Positions 1-12,695 of a stretch of DNA of 64,000 bases are shown one piece after another. This DNA comes from Amoebophrya sp. A120 (lineage: Eukaryota > Sar > Dinophyceae > Syndiniales > Amoebophryaceae), in the NCBI GenBank assembly GCA_905178155.1, contig CAJINV010000011.1:1263982-1327981 (forward strand). The letters are read 5' to 3'. The notes under the pieces were generated by a model. The model was not told where the DNA came from. It worked only from the letters and a program-made list of their open reading frames with translations, and did no database searches. The position numbers and the translations under genes were made by a program. The first letter of the stretch is position 1; every line of letters begins with the position of its first letter.

Positions 1-230
1 CCAGAAGGTGAAGGATTAGAATTAGAAAGCGTAGCACAGAAAGTGAAACTACAAGCGAGGAAGGCCAGAAGAAGATCATGTTAACATAGATTACGTTCGG
101 GTACGCGCAACATATGCTATACAAGGTCTGAACGTAAAAGGAACGCGCCGTCTACTGCTATCAATTAGAGCACGACGCTTCATCGTATTTTTCTGTGTAA
201 CGAGTAAAAACCTTCCACTAACTCACGACC

Positions 231-3200
231 ATGCCGCCGAAATCCAAAGCTCATCACCACCGTTCTGGGCAGAACAATGTCAAGAAGGCGCACAACAAGA
301 AGCGCGGGGCCGGACCAAACCAGCCTGCGCCGCAGTTGCTGGCCTCGAAAGGGAAGAAGAAGCAGAACAACAAGTCTGGCAATGGTGACAAGAACTCAAA
401 AGCTACCGCCCCGAAACTCGTCTGTTTCGTCGCGTTACACGACAGCGCAAATCCGTACTTGTTGAAAACCCAGTGCCTGAAGCAGGTCGGGTACGAAACG
501 GAACACCTTCCGTACTCGCCGGTGACGGTCAATTTGCCGCCCTGGGCACAGACCAGCGCGCCAGGAGCCGGACAAGGAACTAGAGGTACGACTTCTTTGA
601 CAGGCATTTAAGATGACGAAGAGGATATCGTCGATTAAACAACCTGAACCAATCTACCATCAGGTTCTTGTTTCAGGAGTACCATGAAAAACCCTAAGTC
701 AGTGATTAGCTGCAACACGTGGACGTGCCTTCTTCACCATGAAGATGATGATAAGTACATTTATTCGCATGTGAATGTGCATAATCTAAATCTATCTCCA
801 CCCCCATCATCGAACAGGTAACCAGCGCATGACGTTTTGGGACATTGCCAGTCGCGACAAGTTTCACATCCTAGATGCCGCCAAGGTCGCGGACGTGGTG
901 GTGCTCTGCATGGGACCCCACGGGTCCCTGGAGTCCCGCCCTTTTGACGACATTGGGTACGAGACCCTGTCCTGCCTAAAATCCCAGGGCGTGCCGACGG
1001 TGGTGGGGGCGATGCAGGGGCTGGGGGGTGATAGTAGCTACCAGAGCATGGTGGAACAGCTGTTCAGCCAGGATACGGTCGCGAATTCCTCCTGCTCTTC
1101 CTCCTCCTCCTCCAGCACAACGACGACCACAACCTCCAAACATGCCCAACAGATGTTGTCGAAGAAGCAAAAACAGGCCATGTCGAAGCTCGTCCAGCGC
1201 TTTTTCGAATCAGAGTTCCCGAACGGCGAGAAATTCTTCGAGTGCAGTACTCCAAACGACTTGACCAATTTCGTCCGCCACGTTTCAAATACCAATTTGA
1301 AAGACCTGGCCTACCGAAAAGACCGGGGCTACATGCTGATAGAACAAGCGGAACCGAATTTCGAGAACGACAAAACGAAATTGAAATTATCCGGTTTTCT
1401 CCGCGGTTCCGGCATCTGCAGCAATAACCTGGTGCATTTGACCGGAGTGGGGGATTTTCCGGTTTTGGAAATTGCCACCGCGGACGGGAAGCAGAGACGG
1501 GTCAGGATGAATAAAGTGGGTACTGTTGAAGGCGGTAGTGCAGCAGTTAGTGAAATTCAGCGGCTGCAGCCCTACGATCCGTCGCAGAATGAGCAGCATT
1601 TGGGGGAGCAGGAGGCAAACAATGACTGTGCGATGGACGGGGCGGGGGACGGTAAGGAGTTGGTTTTTTTTGACGTTGCAAAAAATGTGTTTGCTTTCTT
1701 TCGTGATTTGTCGTAAGCGATCATCTAAAATCGCGCATATTTTTTTCCCGCCAACACTACACTAGAGCAGCCGTCAAGAATAAAGAAAAAATGAAAAAAT
1801 CGCAGCCGACGCCATGACCGATATCCCGGACGCGGCGGAGGGCGCGGTGCCAACGATGCTGGGCACGGCAGGGTTGAAACAAAGGGACGAAGATGAGGAC
1901 TCCGATTTTTCCTTTTCCGATTTAAACGAAGAACTGTTCCGCTACGCGGAGGAGTGCCCGACAAAGAAAACGATGGAGTTTGAAGAGCGCGCATTGGAAG
2001 ATCTGGATTTCCCGGACGAGGTTGACACCCCGTTGCCGCCCGCAGAAGCGAAAATCAGGTATGAATCCAGGAAAAGCGCTTTCGTTTTGTTGTCGCCGAA
2101 CTTTGAGCGAAAGTCGAAAAGCATTTCTGATAGAAGTTCTAGGTCCTCACACCCTTCATCTATCTTTTTCACAGATTCTAGTGTGTCTCTCATGTGCAGC
2201 TGTCAGTTTGCGTTTATCGTTTGATTCTTTCGAACATCAATACGAAAATAACCCTCGTCCCTAGGTTCCAAAAATACCGGGGTCTCCGCTCGCTGAAAAC
2301 CTCCCCGTGGGACCGCTACGAGGACTTACCCTTGGAGTACTCCAGAATCTGGGAGTTCGACGGCTTCAAGAGTTGTGTGAACGCGGCGAAGGAGCAGCAC
2401 GCGGAGGATGTGGAGCAGGAATGGACGAACAGTGACGGGAACAAGGACAGTACTAGTGCCAGTACTTCTTCTAGCATCAAGGGCCAGTACGTGCACATTG
2501 TGATTGGGAACATCACGGAAGCTGCGCTGGAAAAGCTGAAGAATTTGAACATGGTGCGGAACATGACACTGAGAAGCACCGATGGGGAATTAAATAGCAG
2601 TACAAGCACTTCCACCGTGGTCGTCCAGGGCCCCGTGATCTTATCCACCCTCTTCGAGCACGAGCACCAGGTGTCCGTGATGCATTTCCAGATCCACCGC
2701 ACGACCGCCGGCACTGATTCCCTCACCACCGGCAAAACCCTCGACCGGTCGATCAAGTCCAAAACCGAAACCGAATTCCACTGCGGCTTCCGCAGGTTCC
2801 TCGCCCGACCGATTTTCTCCCAGCTACCGAAAAAATCCTGCGCGGAAAAGGACAAACACCTGTACCAACGGTACTGCCACCCGGGCCAGAGCTGCGTCGC
2901 CTCGGTGTACGCACCGATTTTGTTTCCGCCTTGCACGGTTCTCATGTTCGAGAAGGAAGCGGGGGATATTGACAGGGTCTGCAGTTCTAACTCGTCCGGC
3001 GAGACGAAAAATGTTGAGAAGGATGATGGGCACAACATGCAGGATCAAGAAATGAGGATGAAACAAGACGACACAACGATGATGACCGACGACGCAAAAT
3101 CAACATCAACAACAACAGCGACTACAGCACTGAATAACACCATGAATCAGAAAAACGTTTCCGGAGTCACCGCCTGGACAGCTGCCGGGGAAAAGAACCT

Positions 3201-3558
3201 GCTAGCTTGGGGCGAGGTGATTGACGCGAACCCAAAGAAGATAATCGTGAAACGGTGCATCCTCGCCGGTTATCCCTTCCGCGTCCACAAGAACAAAGCG
3301 GTGGTCCGCCACATGTTCTTCAAGCCCGACGACATTCGGTGGTTTCGCCCGGTGGAATTGCGGACCAAGCACGGGCTGCGGGGGAACATCCGGGAGTCTT
3401 TGGGGACCCACGGCTACATGAAGTGCATCTTCGGCGACCGGATCAAACAAAACGACACCATCTGCATGGACCTGTACAAACGACAGTACCCAAAATGGCA
3501 CCCGGTCACCTGGGGCGGAAATCCGAACAACGGCCCAGATTCGGAAGCGCTTGCATAA
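231..3558 (+). CDS. TSR1: TSR1-like pre-40S ribosome biogenesis factor
   Basis: Four exons read by eye: 231-585, 818-1651, 1806-2058, 2265-3558, giving about 911 residues. All three introns are GT-AG and every junction keeps frame. The N terminus is basic (HHHRSGQNN, KKAHNKKRG), as in TSR1. Around residues 120-340 lies the GTPase-like and AARP2CN part (FWDIASRDKFHILD, LSGFLRG). From about residue 480 is the RIBIOP_C/DUF663 part, with FHCGFRRF, VYAPILFPP, MFFKPDDIRWFRPVELRTK and GTHGYMKC, diagnostic for TSR1 rather than BMS1. TSR1 is a GTPase-like factor without GTPase activity that binds late pre-40S particles. The protein is longer than usual because of Ser/Thr-rich insertions (near 1088-1135 and 3000-3150). 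No introner is present, unlike in most other genes here. Confidence 0.95.
586..817 (+). other. TSR1 intron 1, GT-AG
   Basis: Begins GTACG after TAGAG and ends GAACAG before GTAACC. The join is phase 1 and reads on into NQRMTFWDIASR. No terminal inverted repeat is visible. The other TSR1 introns are 1652-1805 (GTAAGG to CGCAG) and 2059-2264 (GTATG to CCTAG). Confidence 0.85.
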
Positions 3559-4529
3559 GTAGCACGGAAGAGGGACAATGAAAATGATGCAGTTCTTGAT
3601 GTGAAGAACTCGTTCTTTCAAAAGTGGTTTGAACTTGTAAATTCGCATTGTTTTTACGCATATGATATCTGTTAAACAAGCGCAATGTAGTCGTTATTTG
3701 TTCTAAGTTCGAAATAAAAACGACACTCAAACTGAAACTTGTACGAGTGTTCGAGTGTTTTTCAAATAGATACCATAAACACGCGCATCGGGCACGGACT
3801 CTAACACATTGATAGCCTCGACTTGTTGTGTGCGTCGTGGTCCCTGAGACTCCGTAGAGAGACAGAGAGAGCGAACAAATAATGTTTGTTGCGCTGGAGA
3901 AAGAGGAAAAGCCTACACAAGACGGACCAATGAAGACTGGTGTGCCAGAACTTGTTACTTTCGTCGTGCTCGAGGGTGAGGTAGAGCAGCTACTTGTTCT
4001 CTATGCGTTGTAAATTTCGTGGGTAGAAGAAGCAGAAACCGCAGGAGCTACTGGACCACATAATTTCCATGTCCATTCATCGCTCGCGCTTCGCTATTTT
4101 TGTCGTTCTCCTGTGCGGAGGACACAAGATGAGGGATTAGAGAAAGTGAGCAGTATTTTCGATGCCCACACGACCGTATCTACAATTTTTGCGCAAAGTA
4201 CGTAGTTGTAGTCAGACGATCAACCGAGGCAGGCAATGTAAGTACCCTTGCTCTCTGACTGTGACGAGAAGATAACGTGTTTCACTTTCGCGCCGCCGGC
4301 TAGTACGATTCATCGGTTCAAGTCGCGCATCTGCATTTCCACTTACGATCCTGCGTCCCCTTCGCGGCAGAACCGCGGCACTGACTGTTCCTGCCTTTGG
4401 AACAAAGGAGCCTAGCCAGTACCTGTAAATCTCGTCGCCATCAGGAGCAGCTCCGTCTCCTTCGCTCGAGTGGTCCTATGAGGACCTGAGAACTACCACC
4501 AGAGGCCCATTCCCATCCTGATCTCCATC
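3559..4529. other. Intergenic, no gene seen
   Basis: AT-richer stretch after the TSR1 stop, with only short open frames and stops in all frames. It should hold the TSR1 3' end and the leader of the next gene. I looked for a tRNA near a GGTTCAAGTC motif at about 4315 but found no cloverleaf. Confidence 0.6.
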
Positions 4530-6540
4530 ATGGCGCAACGCGAGTCGCGAAAAAAATGCGCCATGGAAGGGTGCTGCAAGGCGGCGGCAGCAGGCTCGAC
4601 GTTTTGTCTAGACGAGCGACACAGGTAAGGCTAACGACTGTGATCTTCTTTGCTCTGCATGATGATGATTGAAGGGCGCGTGAGAATTATTAAGCGAAGA
4701 GAAATGTCAACTCGGCTTCACGATGAAGAGGAATGTTTCAATCAATATGCACGTTCAAATATTCTGATTACCTCCAATGCGTGCGTTCCCAATTAATACG
4801 AATACCAGGTTCAAATGCGCTGTGGTTGGTTGCGACCAGCCCCAGCGGGTGCTGGTTACGGGCAAGAAATACGGCAAGTACTGCGAGAAGCACAAAAACT
4901 ACAAACCGCCCCCGACGAAGAAGACCACTGTGCCGGTTAATACTATTCCCGTGCAGATGGACGTCGCAGCGGCAGCAGTTACTGATGTACAACTACCTGT
5001 TGTAGCACGACAACAGCAGCACCAGCAGCCACCCGTAAAATCCCTCCCGCCCCCTGCGGTAGTCGCAGCAGCGCAAAAAAATCACGCTTCGTTTCCGTTT
5101 CCTGGAGGAGCGGGGGGACCAGCACGCGCCGTCCCGTCGAAGCAGGTGCGCAGCAAGCAGACCACCGGAGGAAAGAAACAGCAGTCGAAGCAAATCCTTC
5201 AGGAGGAAGTGACTACCGGAATTATCACCGGCACAGGCGGTCATAACAACTTCTCCAGCACGGAGGAGGTGAATCAGCAAAGTGCATTAGGAGCCGTTGG
5301 AAACAATTCGAAGAAGCAAGAAAATAACGGTGCGAAAAACTACAAGCGCGCTCGGAACAACAAGGCTATTAAGGCCGCGCAGCTGGCGCCGAGTCAGCTG
5401 GAGTACGAAGAGGACGAGGATAATACCTCCGAGTTGGTGCAGCCGGTACCACCACAACACAAAGGCAAAGCTGCAAATAAACAAGGCGCGATGAAGAAGA
5501 AAAGCAGCAAAGAATCTTCCACAGGAGCGGCTGTCAGAAACAAGATGAAAGCAGTGTCGAAAGAGAGCTCCTGCTGCACAACTGGAACTACTGGTGCTGC
5601 TGTGAATAAGAAGAAAAAGCCGTCTTCAAAACAAGCAGCTCCTGCAGAAGTCCTCGCTGTTGGCAATAATGGTGCTTCGTCCTCCAGCACCTCCCTCGCC
5701 GCATCACCGGAACTCTCTACCACGATGCAGCCACCGATAGGGGGATATGCAATACAACTTTCCCGTACATGCATATAGACGCATCACAAATTTCACGAAT
5801 TTGGAGTGCAACACTTGTCATGCTGAACTAGGATCGAAGCCCAATTTTGTCATGCAGAGACAGCATTTGTACGTGTACGGGAAATTTCTTGTGGATTTAG
5901 GAGCTGCGGTAAAAACAATTAGCGGCTTCAACAAAACCACCTCCACCAGCACCACAGCTGCATCTTCCATGTCTAGCAAAAACCAAAAGCCGAAGTGCCG
6001 ACAGCCGGGGTGCTACTTCCTCGCGGTGGACCCGTGTGGGGACTGCGGGTACTTATCGAAGAAAGAAAATGTGAGTGTAAGTGTAACTTCTTTGCAGAAA
6101 CAGCATCACAGATTTGTTTTGCATGACAGAGAAAACCTGTCATGCGTAGGTAGTATGCGAAAACACGTCTGAAAATAGCCTGTGATGCATATCCAGCATG
6201 ACAAGTTGTGTCAGTGTTTTGCAACATCTGCAAGACAAAGTTACACTTGTTTTTTTTTCTTGCATAGTACTGTGCCGAAAAGCACTACTGCTGGGGCGCG
6301 GTCCCGAACTGCTGGGTGCGGGTGAACCAATTCGCCACCTTCTGCACCAGTTGCACGATCCTGAACGCGGCCGAGAGGCAGAAAATAAAGCAGCAGAAGA
6401 AGACGAGTAAGAGCAGCTCGTTTTTCAGTGGGCGGGAAGAGGACGAGTTCTGCGAGGCAGAGGAGGAATCGTCGTCGTCTTTCTCCTTTCGGGCGGGCAT
6501 CACATCCCCGGCGCCGAAGAAGCGACGGCTGATTGTTTAA
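4530..6540 (+). CDS. Cys/His-rich repeat protein, putative zinc binding
   Basis: Exons 4530-4624, 4809-5743, 5901-6070, 6268-6540. The first unit (CAMEGCC then FC) is split by an ordinary GT-AG intron. A second unit reads CAVVGCD then YCEKH, a third KCRQPGC then DCGY, and the last part has YCAEKHYC, NCW, FCTSC. The pattern C-x4-C ... C-x2-H suggests small metal-binding modules, but I do not recognise the family. Between units 2 and 3 is a long Lys/Ser/Ala-rich linker (about 4920-5980) that looks disordered, and the tail ends in basic KKRRLIV, a possible nuclear signal. Intron 2 is an introner with no GT-AG option that keeps frame; intron 3 is GT-AG with a short inverted repeat. Function unknown. 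Confidence 0.7.
5744..5900 (+). mobile_element. Introner family C, copy 1
   Basis: Intron-like insertion inside the Cys-rich gene. The 5' arm holds ACTTTCCCGTACATG and the 3' arm is its inverted partner (ACGTGTACGGGAAATTT). The inside carries ACTTGTCATGC and TTTGTCATGC. The flanking GG is repeated at both ends, so excision restores frame (CCG ATA GGG GGA GCT GCG). The implied ends are GA-AG or equivalents by sliding, not GT-AG. A second copy is at 20013-20174. Confidence 0.75.
6071..6267 (+). mobile_element. Introner-like intron, family D
   Basis: GTGAGT donor after GAAAGAAAAT and TTGCATAG acceptor before TACTGTGCC; phase 0 and canonical. Inside the ends are inverted arms GTAAGTGTAACTT and AAGTTACACTTG. 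The body contains CTGTCATGC and CATGACAAG, the internal motif of the other families. It may be an older introner that now uses canonical sites. Confidence 0.65.
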
Positions 6541-7767
6541 AGGCAAACTGAAACTTTGCTTTCGTTGGGCCTAGTACGCCTCATGCGGCGAGAGGAACAA
6601 GACATGGATAGAAGGCAATTATGACTGCTCACAGTCGTCGGCGCCAGCACTGACTGGCTCTGTATGGACAAAGTCGCTGTTTGTCATCAATCTACTATTG
6701 AATCGTGTCCTATTGATGTATTCACTTTGCGAGCCTAGTACTTGTGACACATTGTACTTCATCAACTTTCATCTCTAAATCGCTATCAACGGAGACTTTA
6801 CCAATGGTGGAATCAACAGAATCGTCGTTGTTGACACGTTCTTGTACGGCTTAGCTCACTTCCATTAAAATCGTTTTCAATTTATAGTTTTCATCAGAAC
6901 CAACTTTCTTGTATCAAATATCGACACTACGACGACTTACTTTGTCTTCGACCTACGTTTACGTAAACGAGATTTTCTCTACTCAGGAGTTCTCTAAGAA
7001 CTTCATCCGGTTCCCAGCTTGAGCTTTCTGCAAGCTATAACTAGCAAGACTCAGCACAATCACAAGTATATAAAAACACAAATTACGCCACAGTGACGTA
7101 TAAATATCAAGGTCGTGCGGTCCAACGGCTACTACCTACGTACTACAGGTAGCCTTAGAGGACCCATGACAAATAAAAAAAAACAACCATTTTCCGGTTT
7201 TTGTCGAGCTTCTTGAACACTCGCTGTACAACTTTCAGCGCAGTTGTGACAGACTTTTGCTTATCTTTATTTCGCTTTATTGTATGACAACCTGAAGCTG
7301 AAAAACAAAAATCGTGCCCGCCAGACTGCTCGCCGAGCCCGAGCCCGAACGCATCATCGGAGTCGATACGAAAGTGACTGGTACGTGTATTAACCATCTG
7401 CCAACAGCGGAGGTAAAAAGGAGCAGATTCATCACGGTTTTTTTGGACGATCATGAGGTTGCATTCGGTTCGGTTGTAGCCAAGGTCAAAGTGAAAGAAC
7501 TTCTTCACTCTGTTCGTGTTTTGTGTTTGATCACTATTAGTTCCTGCATGGCAATATATTCGTATGCTTTTCGCCTTTTCGAGCTCGTCTTTCGCCTTTG
7601 TCATTTCGAGGATGGTCCACATCGATGTATGAAAGTAGGAGTGCCGAACCTCTCAGCCTCTACCTTTGTATGATTTAGAGCATCACGCTGGACAAGTTTC
7701 GCATACATAAGTTGAGGATTTTTTTTGCGTTGTTGTTTCCTTGTACTGTCTTCAAAGACCTATAACT
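6541..7767. other. Intergenic, no gene seen
   Basis: AT-richer DNA of about 1.2 kb. Overlapping open frames on both strands at 7155-7673 encode nothing I recognise and lack a convincing context, so I treat them as chance. Confidence 0.5.
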
Positions 7768-10700
7768 ATGTTCATGTCCTTCGTTCTTCCGCTTGCTCTT
7801 ACAGCGTTGGATGCTGTTGTTTTTACATTTATTTTCGTTTGCTGCGTCGATCTCAACCCCTCATCGCCCCTCATCGTCGTCCATGCCTCTCCACAACGAG
7901 ACAACATCGAGAAAACCACGACCAGGCCCGCCCGTCGCTCCCTGGAAGTGGGGGCTGCCGACTGGAAAATGCGGCTGGAGGGTTTTGTCTGCAAAGGACT
8001 GCAAGAACTACCAACATCAAATGCCGAGAACAATCCGTATCCGACCGACACGTGGTGCGCGAATGAGTGCAGCAAGGACACGGCGTGTGAGGCGTATCTG
8101 TTTCATTACGGGACAAAAACCTGCTACGTGGGCTCGTTGAACAAGCCGACGCAGTGCAGGGGGTTGTTTGCGAACTACGCGAGTTTGCAGGAGGTGGAGA
8201 GGGAATTGCCGGAGCTTTTCGGGTATGAAATGCAAATATGTCTGGGTCTGGAAGAATGAAAACTTGTGATGCGCATTTCACGACACGTAAAAATCTCTCA
8301 TGCCTAGGCAGCAAAAGCTGCCCACTTTCTGTCACTAAAGTGGAGCATTTGCCATGCGGATTCGGCATTGCGGAAGCGAAGCCTCTCGAAACCTGTCATG
8401 CTCAAGCTGCCATGCCAGACCTTCTGTGTCATGCAAAAGCAGCATGACTCTTCCAGACCCAGACATATTTGCATTTGATATCGGCAATACTGCGAGGAGA
8501 ACCAACACAGGCACGGACGACGAAGCAGATGCAGAGCCCCCCGACCCGCAACTGATCGGCGCACGGGTGAGAACACCTACGTATTTCACGGTGAGATCTT
8601 TCACGCCGGAAAGATTCTGCTCGAAAGCGATGCTTTCCTTTGCCGTGCACGCGAGGCCGCTGGACTACCTGGGAAGCTGGGAGGACGACGACGAGGAGTA
8701 CGAGAAACAGCAGAAAATGATAGCGGCGAAAAAGAAAGCAAAAGGGAGTACAACGACAAATAATAAACCCCTGACGGACAAAGATACCAAAACTGGCGAA
8801 TCCTACGACTTGCTCCCGGTTCCAAAGAACGGCACCTGGTGGCAAGCGGTGTATGCCAGCACCATTTGGCGCAATGAAATGGTGGACGCAGCGAAGCGCA
8901 GAAGAGGGTACGGATTCTTCCTGGAACGCCTCTACGATGACGCACAGACGTGGAACCAGAGTGCTCAGACGTCGGGGGCAGGTTTGGCGATAATGTCAAC
9001 TACACCAGCGTCTTCTTCTTCTTCTGGAAGTTCATCAAGTTCCGGAACGTTGAAAGCAAAAGCGGTTGCTCAACCCGCTTCTTCAACATCCTACTTCCCA
9101 GCAACAAGAGGCTGGGTCGATTATCTGGAGAGCCAGCCCTTGTATAACAAAGACCTGCACAGGTGGAGGAAAAGGAACAGGAACAGTCAAAAAAATTCTG
9201 GTTCTGCTACGGCCACAGGTGCGCTTGTTCAACAAAATAAACTTCGCCATAAAAATTTCTCCACGACCGGAGTTCAGCTTGACGAGCAGCAGGCGCGGAA
9301 GTCCATGCTCGAGGCTTTTCTCCTCAACCGCGAGAAGAAGAAAATCGCCGCGGCGAAGAACCTGAAGAAAACGGTCGAGAAGTGGGAGAACGGCGCGGTC
9401 TCGGGCGTTCCGATAAATTTTTTTGACGAGGAGACATACGACGAAAAAAGGCGAAAAAGGTGGTTGTTGAACGAGGGAGGTGATGAAGATGCCTCACAAC
9501 CTGCTCGTCCCTCCTCTTCCGACTTCTCCACCGACTTCGCGGTGATCTCCCCGTGGCGGGATGCCACGACGCTGACTGGCCACGCCATGGACAAGCCAAC
9601 GGTAGACGTTTGCGCGGGCCGGAAGCACGAGCACCAGGTGGAGCCGAGTTCCAGAGTCAAGCGGTTGCGGAAGTTCGTCCAGGGGAAATTGCAGCAGGGG
9701 ATTTTGGCGGAGTTCTTACGGCAGATCGAGTGGGAAAAGGACGAAGACGGGAAGCCGTTGGTGCTGGTGGAGGTGGACGAAGCAAGACTACAAGGAGCCA
9801 CTTCTTCCACGCGACTCAACGAGAACCACAAACTCTTCAAAATTTTCTCCGCGGAAGACGAGCGGGACGCCGACCTCGCCGCGGGCAGGTTCTCCACCCC
9901 GGAAGTTACATCAATTCTCCAGGACGAAATTCCGCAAAGGTTCGCCTTAGCGGACTTTATGGCGACCGACATCACCGAACTCTACCCTCGGTCTCTTTTC
10001 CGGGTCCGGGCCGTGATGTATGAAAGTGCACAAGTCCCCCTCCCCCTCATTTGTCATGCAAAACAGCAAATCCACCCTTTATTTCCCTCTGGTACTGCTA
10101 GCATGACAAATTCCAGAAGCCGCAACAACACTGGAATTATCGGTCGCAAATTTATTGTCATGCAAACGCTGCATTGGTGCCAGGACTTGTGTTGCTGTTC
10201 ATGCCCTTCAAATGAGGGGGTGGAGGGGGAGTTGTGCACTGTCATATGATGCCGCAGCACCTGCGCAGCGGGATTTTCCTCAACTTTGGGGCGGGGGATT
10301 GCGACCCGGTGTTTGAGCCCGGGTTTCGTCTGGTGAACCCGTTGTACGGCGTGCGGGGCTTGATCGAGGAGGAGAGGAAGTTTGTCGAACTGGTACTCGC
10401 TTTGATTCAGATTGACGTGACGAAAATGCACGACGTTTTGTCGCAGGAAACTGACGATAGGAAATCTGATCAAACAAGGCGGAAAGGTGCGGAAATTTTC
10501 AATGATATGGTGGCGGTCGAGGAAGGGGTCAGGGTGATAGAAGAAAAGCAAAGAGATGTTGAAATAATTGCCGCGACCGGGAGTGGGAGAAGTAGTAAAA
10601 GTGAAGTGGCAAAGCTGGGACGAGAGAAAAAGAAACACGTCGAGACGTTGCTCACCATGTTCCTTGAATGCGCGAAGTTTGCCGGCGCGGTGAGCTCCTT

Positions 10701-12695
10701 CTACGATAAGAAGATCGGCCGGCAACGCTGGTTCTCGACGTTTACGCGGGACGTAGCGCAGTGGTTGGACCTGCTTTTGCCGCCTGGAAGGCGGGAGAAA
10801 AACGGCGCAGAGCATGCATTTGCTTTTCAGCGGGAAAAAAGGAATGGACTTGCAGCCGCGAAGACCAAGAACAATGGTACAATCACCAGTGCAGGAGCTG
10901 GCAACATGGTAAAGCCAGCCAGTACGAGGACAACTGTGGCGTCGACCTCAAGAACGGGCACCAGTACCATTTCCATAAAACTCCACGAGCTCGACGCTTT
11001 TCTAGAGGACGGTCCTCGTAAAGCGGCCTCAACCTCGTCCGCCGGCCATGGTGCAGCCATCGGCAACAACCAACGTCCCTCCGGGGAACTAATCCTCCGC
11101 GCTATCTACGAGGAGCGCGTCCTGCCCTTTGCGGTCGGCAACCTACAACAAATTCGGAAGCAGGTCCAAGCCGTTACCGAACCCGCCCTGACCCGCGGTT
11201 TTGGGTGGGAGTACCTGGAATCCCGTGCCGATGACTGCCGCGCGAGAAAATTGCCAGGCCTGACGCTGAAGTCCGGGATCGGGGTCACGCCGCAAAACGT
11301 CCACCATTTGCTGGATGAAACTGGGTTGTTTCGGGATATCGACGATGCTGGAAAAGAAGTAGAAAGCTCCGCTCCGCCCGGCGAGCCGACTAGTACAACA
11401 ACTTCACGAACCGTTCACATCCCTTTTCCGTTCCACCACACTGCAAGTAGATCCTTCGCTACTTCTCAAACAGGTAGAACCGGTCAGCAAGAACATCTTC
11501 TTCACGCGGAGACTACGTTGAAGCGGAAAGTCGCGAACCTCCTCCCACTGCTGCAACAGGACGAGGAACACGTGAGAGAGGCGGAAGAGCAGGAAAGAGC
11601 AGAAAAGCCGCCCATCGAGTTCGTTTTCATTGACATTGACAGTTGGGATTTCGAGGTTTTGCAGGCGATCCACAGGCGATCCATGGAGTCGGGCCGGAAG
11701 GTATCCAGTGCAAATATGTCTGGGTCTGGAAAAGTGGAACTGGTAATGCGTGTCATGCATTCCTAGAAAATCTGTGTTGCATGAGCAGCAAAAGAGAAGC
11801 TTTCTTTGTCATGCAAAAACGCAATTTGTATTGCGTGCTAGGCATCAGCAGGCGTCTCAAAAACTTGTCATGCTTGGTTGCCATTGGAAGCGCTTCAATC
11901 ATGCGCAATTCAGCATCACAAGTTTCCAGACCCAGACATATTTGCATTTGATAGAAGGTGCTGGTTTACCACGTGGAGATTGCCGCCCAGTTCCCGCCGC
12001 CCTTCCGCTATACCAGCGTCTTCGACCCGGAAGTTGTCCAAAAGCAGGAGGAAACGGACACGGCCGAGACCCGGAAAACGCGACTGGCTCTCGCGAAAAT
12101 GCATGATTCCGGGCAGGATCGCGACGTGCGGGTGAGACGGGCGGTGGACGCGGGCGGAGTGCCGAGTTCATATTTGGGAGGGAAAACGATGAAACCGTCG
12201 CAGGAGAAAATAAACGCGGCAGATATTGACAAAAATACAGGTGGTGAAAGAACATCTTCAACTGCATCACCTACTTCTTCCGACGGCAGTGATAGCGCTT
12301 TTCTCTCGTCGCTCCCGGGCGCCGGCCACCCCTTTTACGTCGGGATGTCGTTACAAATTGTGGCCGACCTGCTTTTTGGCACGCATTCCCTGTTCAACGT
12401 GGGCGGCACGGATGCCATCTTCGTGCACAACGACCTGCTGCCCTACGTCAACCACCACTACGCCACGAAGCTGCCGGCGCCCACATTCCTCTGCTGGGCG
12501 CACGCGAAGCTCTGGTATCCGTTTGTCCCGGAGTACGTAGCGGAGTGGGCCTTCGACAGCGGGAAATCGTTGCAGGAAAAGGCGGAATTAATACGAAAGA
12601 ACATGACCATGTGCGACAAATTTGACTCGCTCAACGGCGTACAGAAACTGAACCCCGATAGTGAAAAAAGTCTTAAATTTCGCTTGGAAGTGTGA
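7768..12695 (+). CDS. Large secreted protein with Cys-rich (PAN-like) N terminus and FkbM-like methyltransferase signature
   Basis: Exons 7768-8222, 8485-10018, 10252-11700, 11958-12695 sum to 1391 residues without a frame break. ATG at 7768 starts a hydrophobic segment (FMSFVLPLALTALDAVVFTF), a signal peptide or anchor. Residues about 72-131 hold spaced cysteines (VCKGL, WCANECSKDTACEAY, KTCYVG, TQCRG), resembling PAN/apple or other extracellular Cys modules. From about residue 669, IFLNFGAGDCD, then NVHHLLDETGLF, and near 1124 FVFIDIDSWDFEVLQAI plus VLVYHVEI, match the layout of FkbM-type SAM methyltransferases (glycine loop, then an acidic strand). The glycine loop is not a perfect match. 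Ser- and Lys-rich linkers separate these parts. All three introns are introners. Secretory location is inferred from the N terminus only. Confidence 0.75.
8223..8484 (+). mobile_element. Introner family A, copy 1
   Basis: Starts GTATGAAATGC followed by ATGTCTGGGTCTGG and ends with the inverted arm CCAGACCCAGACAT then TTTGATATCGG. TCGG is present at both edges (TSD). Removal joins TTC GGC AAT ACT in frame. The 5' end can be GT, but the matching 3' end is GG, so splicing is non-canonical. Internal orientation matches the copies at 11701 and 40448. Confidence 0.85.
10019..10251 (+). mobile_element. Introner family B, copy 1
   Basis: 5' arm TATGAAAGTGCACAAG followed by CCCCCTCCCCCTC; 3' arm is the inverted GAGGGGGAGTTGTGCAC then TGTCATATGATG. 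TSD is GATG. Removal joins GTG ATG CCG CAG in frame. If the donor is set to GT (10018), the 3' end becomes AT. The body has repeated TTTGTCATGC and GCATGACAAATT. Confidence 0.85.
11701..11957 (+). mobile_element. Introner family A, copy 2
   Basis: GTATCCAGTGC then ATGTCTGGGTCTGG at the left; CCAGACCCAGACAT then TTTGATAGAAG at the right. TSD GAAG. Excision joins GGC CGG AAG GTG CTG GTT in the methyltransferase-like part. This copy happens to give GT-AG because the duplicated target ends in AG. Confidence 0.85.

Noticed and set aside
2316-3038. 240-codon minus-strand open frame
   Set aside because: It lies wholly inside the TSR1 last exon on the other strand; the plus strand encodes the conserved RIBIOP_C motifs.
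4315-4330. tRNA T-arm-like GGTTCAAGTC
   Set aside because: No matching acceptor, D or anticodon arms within 80 bases on either side.
9274-9975. 233-codon minus-strand open frame
   Set aside because: Antisense shadow of the large gene at 7768-12695; Ser/Arg-rich composition typical of such shadows.
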